DNA of 32,927 nucleotides, taken from positions 1 through 32,927 of the forward strand of contig JAUQPV010000004.1 of NCBI GenBank assembly GCA_030550225.1, in the 5' to 3' direction. The notes below the pieces were generated by a model. The model did not search any database. It was not told the origin of the DNA and saw only the letters and a program-made list of their open reading frames with translations. How positions within the stretch are numbered: position 1 is the first letter of the stretch; each line of letters opens with the position of its first letter. Below are positions 16,740 through 24,819 of this stretch, piece after piece. The stretch is from Acidobacteriota bacterium (GTDB lineage: Bacteria > Acidobacteriota > HRBIN11). The translations under genes were made by a program, and so were the position numbers.

Positions 16740-17825
16740 TCATCGGAGCTTCAGGGTCGTCAGGCTCAGCAGGGCAAACAGAAAGGCAAGGATCCAGAAC
16801 CGGACGACGACCTTGCTTTCCGGCCATCCTAAGAGCTCGAAGTGGTGATGAAGCGGGGCCATCCGAAAGATGCGCCGACCCCGGAGCCGGAAAGAAGCGA
16901 CCTGCAAGATGACCGACAGGGCCTCAAGGACAAACAGACCGCCGACCATCACCAGGACCAGCTCCTGCTTGATCAGGACGCTCAAGATGCCCAGCGATGC
17001 CCCCAACGACAGAGCGCCCACGTCCCCCATGAACACCTCGGCTGGGTGGGCATTAAACCACAGGAATCCGATACTGGCCCCCATCAGGGCCCCGCCGAAG
17101 ATGACGACCTCAGCCGCCTGGGGCACGTGCAAGATGTTCAGGTAGCCCGCAAAGACCCGGTGGCCGGCCACGTAGGCAAAGCCCGTCAGGGCCGCCGACG
17201 CAAAGAGGACGGACCCGATGGCCAGCCCGTCCAGGCCGTCCGTCAAATTCACGGCGTTGGAGGCTCCAGCCAAGACAAGCCACAAAAAGGCCAGGTACCA
17301 CCAGCCCAGGTCCGGGTGGAGCCACTTCAGAAAGGGGAACCACACCTCGGTCGAGAACATGCCTCGATGCCGCAAGTACATCAGGGCCAAGCCGATGACC
17401 AGGATGATGACCGTCTGGGCGAGGAGCTTCCCACGACCCGTCAGCCCCAGGTTCTGGCGACGCCTTAGCTTCGCCCAGTCGTCCCAGAAGCCCAAGGCGC
17501 CGAAACTCCACAACGTGCCCAGGGCGACCCACGGGTAGGGTTCGGCCAGGTCGGCCCACAGGAGGACGGCCACTGAGACGGCCAGGATGACCAAAAGGCC
17601 GCCCATCGTGGGCGTCCCCGCCTTCTGTTGATGGTGCTTCGGACCCTCTTCCCGGATGTACTGGCCCCACTGCCACTGACGCAGACGCCGGATTAGCGGG
17701 GGGCCCAACAGGAAGCTGAGGACCATGGCCGTGACGATGGCCATGGCCGTCCGGACGGTCACGTAGCGGAACACCCGTAGGGTGTCCCACCAGGGGCGGA
17801 GGAGTTCAAACAGGAGGTACAGCAT
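16740..17825 (-). CDS. mraY: Phospho-N-acetylmuramoyl-pentapeptide transferase MraY
   Basis: 361 aa with about ten membrane helices. MraY moves phospho-MurNAc-pentapeptide to undecaprenyl phosphate to make lipid I. Visible: EGPKHHQQKAGTPTMGG, the catalytic aspartates in FWDDWAKL, KLLAQ, NLTDGLDGLAIG, FMGDVGALSLG and the PLHHHFELLGW loop, all diagnostic of MraY. The start is inside the murF end (20-nt overlap). The 3' end is followed by the paired heptamer arrays, which separate it from murD. Confidence 0.98.
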   Translation of the reverse strand: MLYLLFELLRPWWDTLRVFRYVTVRTAMAIVTAMVLSFLLGPPLIRRLRQWQWGQYIREEGPKHHQQKAGTPTMGGLLVILAVSVAVLLWADLAEPYPWVALGTLWSFGALGFWDDWAKLRRRQNLGLTGRGKLLAQTVIILVIGLALMYLRHRGMFSTEVWFPFLKWLHPDLGWWYLAFLWLVLAGASNAVNLTDGLDGLAIGSVLFASAALTGFAYVAGHRVFAGYLNILHVPQAAEVVIFGGALMGASIGFLWFNAHPAEVFMGDVGALSLGASLGILSVLIKQELVLVMVGGLFVLEALSVILQVASFRLRGRRIFRMAPLHHHFELLGWPESKVVVRFWILAFLFALLSLTTLKLR

Positions 17826-19239
17826 GGGGGTCTTCCTCGGCCTGAAACTGCGTGCGGGCCCACTCGACCAAGCGCTCCAACCCCATGGCGTGCGACGCCT
17901 TCAGGAGCCATACGTCCCCGGGTCGCCAGGCTTGCGCCCACCACGGAAGGACGTCCTCGACGCTCGCAAAATGCAGGACCTCGGCCCGGACGCCTCGGGA
18001 CCGAAGCTCGTCGGCCAAAGCCGCCATGCGAGGCCCCACGGTGACGACGACGTCGACGGCTGACCAGTCGGCCATCTCGGCCAGTCGCCGGTGCCAGGCC
18101 ACCTCGTCGGGACCGAGCTCGAGCATGTCGCCGACGATGGCCCCCCGCCGCCGGGCGGGCCACCCGGCGAGCCACCGGATGGCCTGGACCATGGCGACCG
18201 GGTTGGCGTTATAGCTGTCGTCCAACAGCGTCCACCCCTGCTTCCACCGATAGACTTCCCCCCGGTGCGCCGGGGGACGAAAGTCGGCCAGGGCCGCCGC
18301 GACGGCGTCGCGGTCCATACAGAACAACGCCCGGGCGAGTCCGACGGCCGGCAGGAGGTTCCGCGCATTCCAAGGCTGGGGGATGGGCACGGTCAGCGTC
18401 CAGCGGTCCTCGAGGGCCCCGTCTCGGTAGAAGCCGACCTCGACGGTCATGCCCGTCGGCGTCGGCGTCACCCCCAAGAGACGCACGTCCCCGTCGGCTT
18501 CCCCGAAGGTCCATACCGGGGCCTCCCAAGGGTTCTTCTGACCGACCCGGTCCCGCAAGAGCGGGACGTCGCCGGCGATGAAGATCTCCCCACCGGGTAC
18601 CATGAAGCGCACGAGGTCCGTCTTCTCGTCGGCCACCGTATCGACTGTCTCGAAGGCCTCCAGATGAACGGGCCCGACGTTCAGGACGACCGGATAGTGG
18701 GGCCGAAGCAGGGCGGCGATCCGAGCCATCTCGCCCCGTTGGTTGATGCCGACCTCCTGGACCCACCAGGTGTAGGCCCGGCCACGTCCGTAGTTGATTA
18801 GCGAAAGCGGCACGCCCGTGATGCTGTTCCAGTTTCCCGGCGACACAAAGGTCGGAGCGACCCGACCGGCCAGACGACCGATGAGCTCCTTCGTCGTCGT
18901 TTTTCCCATGCTTCCCGTGATGGCGATGACCCGGGCCGCGAGTCGGTCCCGGACGGCGGCGGCCCACCGGAACAGGGCCGTCCAGGTGCTGGGGACCCGG
19001 ACGACCCCGACGTGCGAGGGTACCTCGACGGCCCGCTCGACCAAGACGGCGACGGCCCCCCGCTGGACGGCGTCGGCGACGAACCGATGCCCGTCGTCGT
19101 GACGACCCCGGAGCGCCACGAACAGGCTCCCGGCCGTGCACTGGCGACTGTCGATGTGAACGACCGTCACGGCCTGCAGGGGGTCGCCCCGTTGGACAGA
19201 GCCGCCCGTGAAGGCGGCGATCTCACCGAGTCTCCACAT
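17806..19239 (-). CDS. murF: UDP-MurNAc-tripeptide--D-alanyl-D-alanine ligase MurF
   Basis: 477 aa Mur ligase that adds D-Ala-D-Ala, the product of Ddl. Visible: DSRQCTAGSLFVALRG, ATP loop AITGSMGKTTTKEL, GNWNSITGVPLSLIN, VLNVGPVHLEAF, WNARNLLPAVGLA, LLDDSYNANPVAM and GDMLELGP, diagnostic for MurF. A polar tail of about 15 residues (QAEEDPHAVPPV) overlaps the mraY start. ATG 19239 overlaps the murE end by 17 nt. Confidence 0.97.
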   Translation of the reverse strand: MWRLGEIAAFTGGSVQRGDPLQAVTVVHIDSRQCTAGSLFVALRGRHDDGHRFVADAVQRGAVAVLVERAVEVPSHVGVVRVPSTWTALFRWAAAVRDRLAARVIAITGSMGKTTTKELIGRLAGRVAPTFVSPGNWNSITGVPLSLINYGRGRAYTWWVQEVGINQRGEMARIAALLRPHYPVVLNVGPVHLEAFETVDTVADEKTDLVRFMVPGGEIFIAGDVPLLRDRVGQKNPWEAPVWTFGEADGDVRLLGVTPTPTGMTVEVGFYRDGALEDRWTLTVPIPQPWNARNLLPAVGLARALFCMDRDAVAAALADFRPPAHRGEVYRWKQGWTLLDDSYNANPVAMVQAIRWLAGWPARRRGAIVGDMLELGPDEVAWHRRLAEMADWSAVDVVVTVGPRMAALADELRSRGVRAEVLHFASVEDVLPWWAQAWRPGDVWLLKASHAMGLERLVEWARTQFQAEEDPHAVPPV

Positions 19240-20785
19240 GGTCGATCATCCACTCGAGGACCGTCTGCCGGTCTGAGTAGGGGACCTTGGTCGTCCCATA
19301 AATCTGGTAGTCCTCGTGTCCCTTTCCCGCTAAGAGCAAGCAGTCACCCGGTCGTAGCATGGCCAGCCCCGTGTGGACGGCCGTCCGCCGATCATGGATG
19401 ACCGACCAGGGCGGTGCCCCGGCGACAGCCCGGAGGCCGGCCTCGATGTCGGCCACGATACGCCGGGGGTCTTCCCGACGAGGATTGTCATCCGTCAGGA
19501 TGATGAAGTCGGCGTGCCGGGCAGCGACCTGACCCATCCGGGGACGCTTGGTCGCATCCCGTTCCCCGCCGCATCCGAACAGGACGATCAGCCGACCCGG
19601 GACCTGCGGTCGCAGGTGCTGGAGGACCAGCTCCAGCGACTCGGGCGTGTGCGCATAGTCGATGACGACGACTCGGCCGTCGGGGAACTCCAGACGTTCC
19701 ATCCGACCCGGGGCGCCCGAGAAGGCCGCCATCGCTTCCACGAGGTCGGGCCAGCGGTCGGCCGGAAGGACGCTGGCCGCCATCGCCCAGGCGACCAGGA
19801 AATTCGATATGTTGTACGACCCGCTCAGGCGGATCGACCACTCCAGAGGCTTCTCCAGACCGGGCCCCCAAAGCACGCCCCGGGCACCCCAGAGACCGCT
19901 GGCCCGGACGACGCCGTGGACCGTATGCTCACACGCCGTCGTCGGACCCCCGCACGTCCCGACCGTCACCACAGTCGCTCGACGGAAGGTCCGGTCCCGG
20001 AGGATCGCCCGCCCGAAGGGGTCGTCCGTATGAATGACGACGTGGCGGAGACCCCAATAGTCCTCATCAAAGAGCCGAAGCTTGGCCCGATAGTAGGCCT
20101 CCATGCCTCCGTGATAGTCCAAATGGTCGTGTCCCAGGTTCGTCAAGGCCGCCACCGTCACCCGAAGACCGTCGATCCGGTACTGGTCCAGGCCGATGGA
20201 AGACGCCTCGACGGCCATGTGGAAAATGCCTTGACGGACCAAGTGATGAGCATACTCGCCCAGGTCAGGCGCCTCCGGAGTCGTCAAGCCGGTCCAAAGG
20301 CCGACGTCGGGGTCCATCCCTAACGTCCCGACCCGGGCACAGGGCACGCCCAGCCGACGGAGGGCGTCCTGGACCCAGTGGACGGTCGTCGTCTTACCCT
20401 TCGTGCCTGTCACGGCCATCACGACCAAGCGGTCCAGGGCCGGCCCGTACAGGACTCGCGTGAGTCGGGCGGCCGCCGGTCGAGCCGCTCGGACGACCCA
20501 ATAGGGGATCGAAGGAGCTTGGGTCCGAAACCACTCGACCCACGTGGGGTCCTCCCCGACGACCCCGACGGCGCCCCGCCGGACGGCGTCCGGAATCCAG
20601 ATATGGCCGTCCGTCTGGCGGCCCCGTACGGCGACAAAGAGGCTCGCCACCTGAACCCGCCGAGAATCCGTCGTGACGTGGAGGGCCGGTTCCATCGCCG
20701 AGGGCCACCAGCCGTCGATGCTAAGGCCGTCCAGGGCTTCGTGGATGAGGGGGATAGACAACGGGCACCGGGTGGGCTCGGTCAT
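19223..20785 (-). CDS. murE: UDP-MurNAc-L-Ala-D-Glu--meso-diaminopimelate ligase MurE
   Basis: 520 aa Mur ligase adding the third residue of the stem peptide. Visible: DSRRVQVASLFVAVRG, ATP loop AVTGTKGKTTTVHW, TTPEAPDL, EASSIGLDQYRIDG, LGHDHLDYHGGMEAYYRAKL with the carbamylated Lys, DYAHTPESLE, and TDDNPRREDP. The DNPR motif is the marker for meso-diaminopimelate rather than lysine, so the peptidoglycan is predicted to be of the A1gamma type. ATG 20785 lies 65 nt inside the ftsI 3' end, with an AGAGGA sequence 8 nt before it. Confidence 0.97.
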   Translation of the reverse strand: MTEPTRCPLSIPLIHEALDGLSIDGWWPSAMEPALHVTTDSRRVQVASLFVAVRGRQTDGHIWIPDAVRRGAVGVVGEDPTWVEWFRTQAPSIPYWVVRAARPAAARLTRVLYGPALDRLVVMAVTGTKGKTTTVHWVQDALRRLGVPCARVGTLGMDPDVGLWTGLTTPEAPDLGEYAHHLVRQGIFHMAVEASSIGLDQYRIDGLRVTVAALTNLGHDHLDYHGGMEAYYRAKLRLFDEDYWGLRHVVIHTDDPFGRAILRDRTFRRATVVTVGTCGGPTTACEHTVHGVVRASGLWGARGVLWGPGLEKPLEWSIRLSGSYNISNFLVAWAMAASVLPADRWPDLVEAMAAFSGAPGRMERLEFPDGRVVVIDYAHTPESLELVLQHLRPQVPGRLIVLFGCGGERDATKRPRMGQVAARHADFIILTDDNPRREDPRRIVADIEAGLRAVAGAPPWSVIHDRRTAVHTGLAMLRPGDCLLLAGKGHEDYQIYGTTKVPYSDRQTVLEWMIDHVETR

Positions 20786-22736
20786 CTCTACGTTCCTCTT
20801 CGTCCTCTATTAAAAGATGCCGTCTCTCGGGTACGTGTTCGACCCATACGATCCCGCGTCGGACCTCCAGGGGGGTCCCCGCCGGGGGAAGCTGACGGAC
20901 GACCCGGCGACCCCGCCCGATCATTGTAATGGAAACGCCGACCTGACGGGACCAGTCCAGGACTTCCTGTAAGTCCCGACCGGCCCAATCCGGCCAACGG
21001 TCCGGCCCCACCGACGCGCCGGGCGACCACCGGACCGGCACCGGCGTCGGACCCGCCGTCTCGACCGACGGCTCCAGTCGCCATCGGGTCGCTAAGAGAC
21101 GGGCCACGGCCTGGAATAGGGGCGCCGCCACCTCGGACCCGTAAAAAAGCCCCTCAGGTTCGTCTAACATGACCAGTAGGACGACCCGGGGCGCCTCGAC
21201 CGGGAAAAAACCCACAAAGGAGGCAATGTACCGTCCGCTCTCGTAAGTCCCACTCGGACCGATCTTCTGAGCCGTGCCCGTCTTGCCCGCAATCCGAAGA
21301 CCCGGGACTTGCGCCCGCTGGCCCGTCCCGCGGGTCACGACGGCCTCCAAAATCTCCGTCATCGGGCGGACCAGGTCGGCCGGAATCCGACGCGGCCCCA
21401 ACGGTCGGGTGAGGACGTGGGTCTGGCCCATCGGGTCGATGAAGCGCCGCGCCAAACGCGGCGTGACCTCGAAGCCTCCGTTGGCCAGCATGGCGTAAAA
21501 ACGAACGATCTGCAGAGGCGTCACCCCGATGCCCTGGCCGATGGCCAGATAGGCAGGGTCGACTCGGGACCACTGGTCCGGCGGCCGTAGCAGGCCTGGC
21601 CGTTCGCCTGGGGCGTCCACGCCCGTGGGCTGACCGAATCCAAAGGCCCGCAGGTGTTCGTATAAACGGGCCGGCGGCACCGTCATCCCGACCCGGATGG
21701 CACCCACGTTGCTGGAGTAAACGAAGACGTCGTCAAACCGGAGCCATCCAAAGGGGCGGTGGTCCCGAATCGTCACGCCCAGGACCCGAATCTGGCCTTG
21801 CTCCCCATAAAATTGCTGGTTTCGAATCGCCGGGTTTTCCCACAAGGCCGCCAAGCCGATGGCCGGTTTGAGGGTCGAACCCGGTTCATAGGTCCACCGG
21901 CCTCCACAGAAATTCCAGGCCCAGGGCTCGTCCAGGTAACGAACATACCGGGTCGGGTCCAAGAAGGGATACTGGGCATGGACCAGGACCTCGCCCGTCC
22001 ACGGGTCCATCGCCAAGACCAGGCCCCGTCGAGCCCCCGTCCGCTGGACCCACTCGGCCAGGACCTTCTCAGCCATGTACTGAGCGGAAAGGTCCAGGGC
22101 CAGCTCCAACCGGGCTGGTCCCCGGCCGGCGACCGGGACGCCGACGTCGTTCCAGAAGTACCGCTGAAGCCCGTCCCGACCGACCGACACGGGCCGCCGC
22201 TCGCCCCGGAGCCAAGCGTCGTATTGAAATTCGACCCCACTCAGGCCTTGGTTGTCGATGCCGGTCCATCCCAGCAAAGCCCCGGCCAGGTGGTGCTGGG
22301 GATACACCCGCTCCTCTTCCGGCGTGACGTAGACACCCGACAGGTTCAGGGCCTGGATCTCCTGGGCCTTGGCCGCATCGAGACGCTTCCGAGCCACCCA
22401 AACGAAGTGAGGCCGCTCGGACGCCTGCTCGCGAACGGTATCGACCGAGAAGGGAACGTACTGCCGGAGAACCCTCAGCGTCTCATCCAGGTCCGGCACC
22501 TCCACGGGCCGGATATACAGGCTGTAAACCGTCCGATTCATCGCCAGCTCATAGCCCCATCGGTCCGTGATGACCCCACGGCCGACCGACACGTGGACTT
22601 CCGTGTAATACTGCCGGACCGCCCGCTTACTCCATATGGCCCGTTCTAGGACCTGGACCTGGACCAGCCGACCCCACAGGACGAGGGCCCAGACCCCGAA
22701 GAAGCCGATGAGCACACGAAACCGCCATCCCGTCAT
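20721..22736 (-). CDS. ftsI: Septal transpeptidase FtsI (PBP3 type) with a C-terminal PASTA domain
   Basis: 671 aa class B penicillin-binding protein. One N-terminal membrane helix (about residues 7-25), a pedestal region with GRGVITDRWGYELA, and a transpeptidase domain with the three active-site motifs: S287 in EPGSTLK, SSN (341-343), KTG (485-487). After the catalytic domain (ends near 570) there is one PASTA-like domain (about 582-640, from PDWAGRDLQEVLDW to VRRGIVWV) and a charged tail. PASTA-containing FtsI/SpoVD-like proteins are typical of Gram-positives, Deinococcus and several other phyla, not of E. coli. GAGGG lies 6 nt before the ATG. Gap to ftsL is 8 nt. Confidence 0.97.
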   Translation of the reverse strand: MTGWRFRVLIGFFGVWALVLWGRLVQVQVLERAIWSKRAVRQYYTEVHVSVGRGVITDRWGYELAMNRTVYSLYIRPVEVPDLDETLRVLRQYVPFSVDTVREQASERPHFVWVARKRLDAAKAQEIQALNLSGVYVTPEEERVYPQHHLAGALLGWTGIDNQGLSGVEFQYDAWLRGERRPVSVGRDGLQRYFWNDVGVPVAGRGPARLELALDLSAQYMAEKVLAEWVQRTGARRGLVLAMDPWTGEVLVHAQYPFLDPTRYVRYLDEPWAWNFCGGRWTYEPGSTLKPAIGLAALWENPAIRNQQFYGEQGQIRVLGVTIRDHRPFGWLRFDDVFVYSSNVGAIRVGMTVPPARLYEHLRAFGFGQPTGVDAPGERPGLLRPPDQWSRVDPAYLAIGQGIGVTPLQIVRFYAMLANGGFEVTPRLARRFIDPMGQTHVLTRPLGPRRIPADLVRPMTEILEAVVTRGTGQRAQVPGLRIAGKTGTAQKIGPSGTYESGRYIASFVGFFPVEAPRVVLLVMLDEPEGLFYGSEVAAPLFQAVARLLATRWRLEPSVETAGPTPVPVRWSPGASVGPDRWPDWAGRDLQEVLDWSRQVGVSITMIGRGRRVVRQLPPAGTPLEVRRGIVWVEHVPERRHLLIEDEEERRDDRAHPVPVVYPPHPRSPGRP

Positions 22737-22744
22737 CGGATCCC

Positions 22745-23077
22745 TCAGGGTCGAGACGCCGCGGGTCGATCAGAAGCCGCCCCGTTCGGCCACGAATGGG
22801 GTAAGACTTGCGTCGGCTGAAGAAGCCGGAGATGCAGATAGCCCTGCGCCAGCCGGTCGACCCGGGATAGGGCCGTTAACTCCCGGTACTGGGCCTCCAG
22901 CGACTCCAGAACCCGCTGGAGTTCCTGACGTTGCTGGTATAGGGCCTGGACGGTGTAGCGCTTCTGCATGATTTGGGTCGAGACCCAAACATGAACGTAG
23001 GCCGCCATGACCAGCAGGACGATGCCGGCCCCGACCCAGCCTACATCCTTCGCCCGGAAGCGGTCGGTTCGCGCCAC
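22745..23077 (-). CDS. ftsL: Cell division protein FtsL-like, GTG start
   Basis: 110 aa. A short basic N-terminus is followed by one membrane helix (about residues 13-33), a coiled coil rich in Gln, Glu and Leu (about 38-70) and the short ALSRVDRLAQGYLHLRLLQP motif, the FtsL layout. FtsL works with FtsB and FtsQ to activate FtsWI. The GTG at 23077 is favoured because AGGAGGT lies 6 nt upstream, a near-perfect ribosome site; an open frame further upstream runs into heptamer repeats and is not coding. Position between rsmH and ftsI is the classical ftsL place. A Pro/Ala-rich tail follows the motif. Confidence 0.88.
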   Translation of the reverse strand: MARTDRFRAKDVGWVGAGIVLLVMAAYVHVWVSTQIMQKRYTVQALYQQRQELQRVLESLEAQYRELTALSRVDRLAQGYLHLRLLQPTQVLPHSWPNGAASDRPAASRP

Positions 23078-23147
23078 GACAGACCTCCTCGAATCCGATT
23101 CTCTTGGATTCGCTTCCCCGTCCGGCCCATCCCCGTCCCCTTCGGGT

Positions 23148-23224
23148 TCAGTGTCGGGTGTTCGGTGTCGGGATGGGTTTTCAGGAGTCCGACCATGCCC
23201 AGTCCCAACGCCCAGCACCCAACA
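23148..23224. repeat. Second, shorter pair of inverted 7-bp repeat arrays
   Basis: Left arm, 23148-23175: four degenerate heptamers (TCAGTGT, CGGGTGT, TCGGTGT, CGGGATG). Right arm, 23197-23224: four heptamers (GCCCAGT, CCCAACG, CCCAGCA, CCCAACA). A 21-bp spacer separates them. The units and the G-rich-left, C-rich-right arrangement are the same as at 16485-16737. They fill the 152-nt gap between rsmH and ftsL, from just past the rsmH stop. Apart from these arrays I see only the ftsL ribosome site in this gap. Confidence 0.75.
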
Positions 23225-23229
23225 CCGAC

Positions 23230-24228
23230 TTAACCCGTTCCCCCAGGCCACGAGACCCGAGGCTTAGGCTCCCGGTACACCAGGTCCCGAAACCGGACGG
23301 GCGCTAACTTCTCGATGACCCGTAGACGGGCGCTTCGCGACGCCGGATTCTGCCGGACTTCCGCCCGATCCGGCCGCTCCGGCTTCGGCGTCAAAACCCT
23401 ACCAAGGGGTTGACCTTCACATACACAAACCCCAACCTGGGGTTCACACCGACACGGTAAGGCCAGCCGATGAAAGATGCGCTTGACGACTCGGTCTTCC
23501 AGACTGTGGTACGCCAGGACGGCCAGGCGACCGCCGACCCGAAGGACGTGAAAGGCGTCGACGAAGAAGACGTCCAGCCCCTCCAGCTCCCGATTCACGG
23601 CGATCCGTAGGGCCATGAAGACTCGCGTGGCCGGGTCTGTCCGACCCCGACGGCGGACGACGCTCCGCACGATCTCGGCCAGTTGAGTCGTCGTCGTGAT
23701 GGGCTCCCGCTTCCGGGCTTCCACGATGGCCCGAGCGACGGCCTCGGCCCGGGGCTCTTCTCCATACTCCCGAAAGATCCGCACGAGCTCCTCGAAAGAC
23801 CGCTGGTTCACGATCCGCTCGGCCGTCTCGGCGTCCCAGGGATTCATCCGCATGTCTAAGGGGCCTTCCTGTTCGAAGCTGAAGCCCCGACTCGGGTCTT
23901 TCAATTGGTCCATGCTGATGCCCAGGTCGACCAGGACGGCGTCGACGAGGCCGAGGGGCGCATGGGACAGGGCGATCTTCAAAATGTGCCGAAAGTCTTC
24001 ATGCACGTATGTAACCCGGTCACCCCACTCGGCGAGCCGCTGACGGGCCCGTCGCAGGGCCTCGGGGTCCCGGTCGACGGCGATCAGGCGGTCGGCCCCG
24101 GCCCGGAGGAGGGCCTCGGCATGGCCGCCCGAGCCGACGGTGGCGTCGATGACGACCGAACCTTCACCCAGGACGGGGCGCAGGTAGTCAACGACCTTCT
24201 CCCGTAACACCGGCTGATGCAGAAACAT
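23230..24228 (-). CDS. rsmH: 16S rRNA (cytosine-1402 N4)-methyltransferase RsmH (MraW)
   Basis: 332 aa S-adenosylmethionine-dependent methyltransferase acting on C1402 of 16S rRNA. Visible: HQPVLREKVVDYL at the N-terminus, SAM-binding DATVGSGGHAEALL, AVDRDPEAL, LVDLGISMDQL, RGFSFEQEGPLDMRM, ALRIAVNREL, YHSLEDRVVKRIF, and a Cys-rich stretch (LPCRCEPQVGVCVC) before TPKPERPDRAEV. GGAGG lies 5 nt before ATG 24228. Second gene of the dcw cluster, 51 nt after mraZ. Together with rsmI it modifies the same nucleotide. Confidence 0.97.
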   Translation of the reverse strand: MFLHQPVLREKVVDYLRPVLGEGSVVIDATVGSGGHAEALLRAGADRLIAVDRDPEALRRARQRLAEWGDRVTYVHEDFRHILKIALSHAPLGLVDAVLVDLGISMDQLKDPSRGFSFEQEGPLDMRMNPWDAETAERIVNQRSFEELVRIFREYGEEPRAEAVARAIVEARKREPITTTTQLAEIVRSVVRRRGRTDPATRVFMALRIAVNRELEGLDVFFVDAFHVLRVGGRLAVLAYHSLEDRVVKRIFHRLALPCRCEPQVGVCVCEGQPLGRVLTPKPERPDRAEVRQNPASRSARLRVIEKLAPVRFRDLVYREPKPRVSWPGGTG

Positions 24229-24279
24229 GCCGCCTCCGTGGGGTCCCTTTCCGCCCTATCGGCCCACCTGCCGACCTGC

Positions 24280-24756
24280 TTATACCGAAATCTTCTGAAT
24301 CTGCCGGACCAGCTCGGGCGTCCAGGGAACCTGCGCCTGAAAGGCCTCCAGCAAGTCTGGGTTCCAGACCTGTATCGTGTTGAAGTATCCGACGAGGACG
24401 ACCCGGGACGACAAACGGGCATAATCCCGCAGTTCCGACGGGATCAGGATACGGCCCTTATCGTCCAGCTCCGTCTCGACGCCCTTGGTATTCAGGCGGT
24501 GCATGAGGGCCATCTTTTGCTGGGGGTCGATGTCGGTCTGGAGACGGATTTCGGCCTCGATGGTCTCCCACACGGGCAGGGGATAGATGACGATATGAGG
24601 GAATTCGAGCAGGAAACTCTGGGTGACGAACACCTGGGTCCCGTAGTGTTCCAGGAGGCGCTTGCGGAAGTTGGTCGGGACGACCATCCGGCCGGCGGTA
24701 TCGAACTGGGTCCACCCGGCGCCCCGAAAAAACACGTCGGTGCGAGGCCTTTCCAT
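24280..24756 (-). CDS. mraZ: Transcriptional regulator MraZ
   Basis: 158 aa with two SpoVT/AbrB-like DNA-binding repeats. First repeat: FFRGAGWTQFDTAGRMVVP (about residues 9-27); second: ELDDKGRILIP (about 95-105), each with the D-x-x-G-R motif. MraZ forms a ring-shaped multimer and in known cases binds TGGG-type direct repeats upstream of its own gene to control dcw transcription. ATG 24756 is chosen because it lies directly before the FRG motif and downstream of the predicted transcription start; ATG 24786 would lie at or before that start. The Shine-Dalgarno is weak (GGGA). Confidence 0.96.
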   Translation of the reverse strand: MERPRTDVFFRGAGWTQFDTAGRMVVPTNFRKRLLEHYGTQVFVTQSFLLEFPHIVIYPLPVWETIEAEIRLQTDIDPQQKMALMHRLNTKGVETELDDKGRILIPSELRDYARLSSRVVLVGYFNTIQVWNPDLLEAFQAQVPWTPELVRQIQKISV

Positions 24757-24760
24757 GCTG

Positions 24761-24790
24761 TCCCATTCTTTCCCAAAACGTCCCATCCCA
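24761..24790 (-). promoter_or_regulatory. MraZ box: four TGGGA repeats in front of mraZ
   Basis: On the - strand TGGGA occurs at 24790-24786, 24785-24781, 24775-24771 and 24765-24761. The last three are spaced exactly 10 bp apart, that is TGGGA plus a 5-bp spacer. This is the known MraZ operator pattern (TGGGN repeats with 5-bp spacers in the mraZ leader of E. coli). The boxes span the predicted transcription start and the short 5' leader, up to 4 nt before the ATG, so binding should block initiation or early elongation. Confidence 0.88.
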
Positions 24791-24819
24791 ATTATAGGCC
24801 CCCGCCTCCTGGTTGTCAA
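24791..24819 (-). promoter_or_regulatory. Sigma-70-type promoter of mraZ and the dcw cluster
   Basis: On the - strand, -35 TTGACA (24819-24814), a 17-bp spacer and -10 TATAAT (24796-24791): a full consensus match with the optimal spacer. The start of transcription should fall near 24784, giving a leader of about 28 nt before mraZ ATG 24756. An A/T-rich stretch (24835-24889) lies just upstream and could act as an UP element. Confidence 0.9.

Noticed and set aside
16263-16827. Open frames running through the heptamer arrays (repeated CWVLG or TPNTQH peptides)
   Set aside because: Seven-bp repeats without stops give open frames automatically. They overlap murD and mraY and show no start signal.
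23078-23251. Longer N-terminus of FtsL starting at 23251
   Set aside because: That extension crosses degenerate heptamer repeats and is low-complexity. The GTG at 23077 has an almost perfect ribosome site.
24784-24786. ATG 24786 as start of mraZ
   Set aside because: It coincides with the predicted transcription start and lies within the TGGGA boxes. ATG 24756 starts right before the conserved FRG motif.
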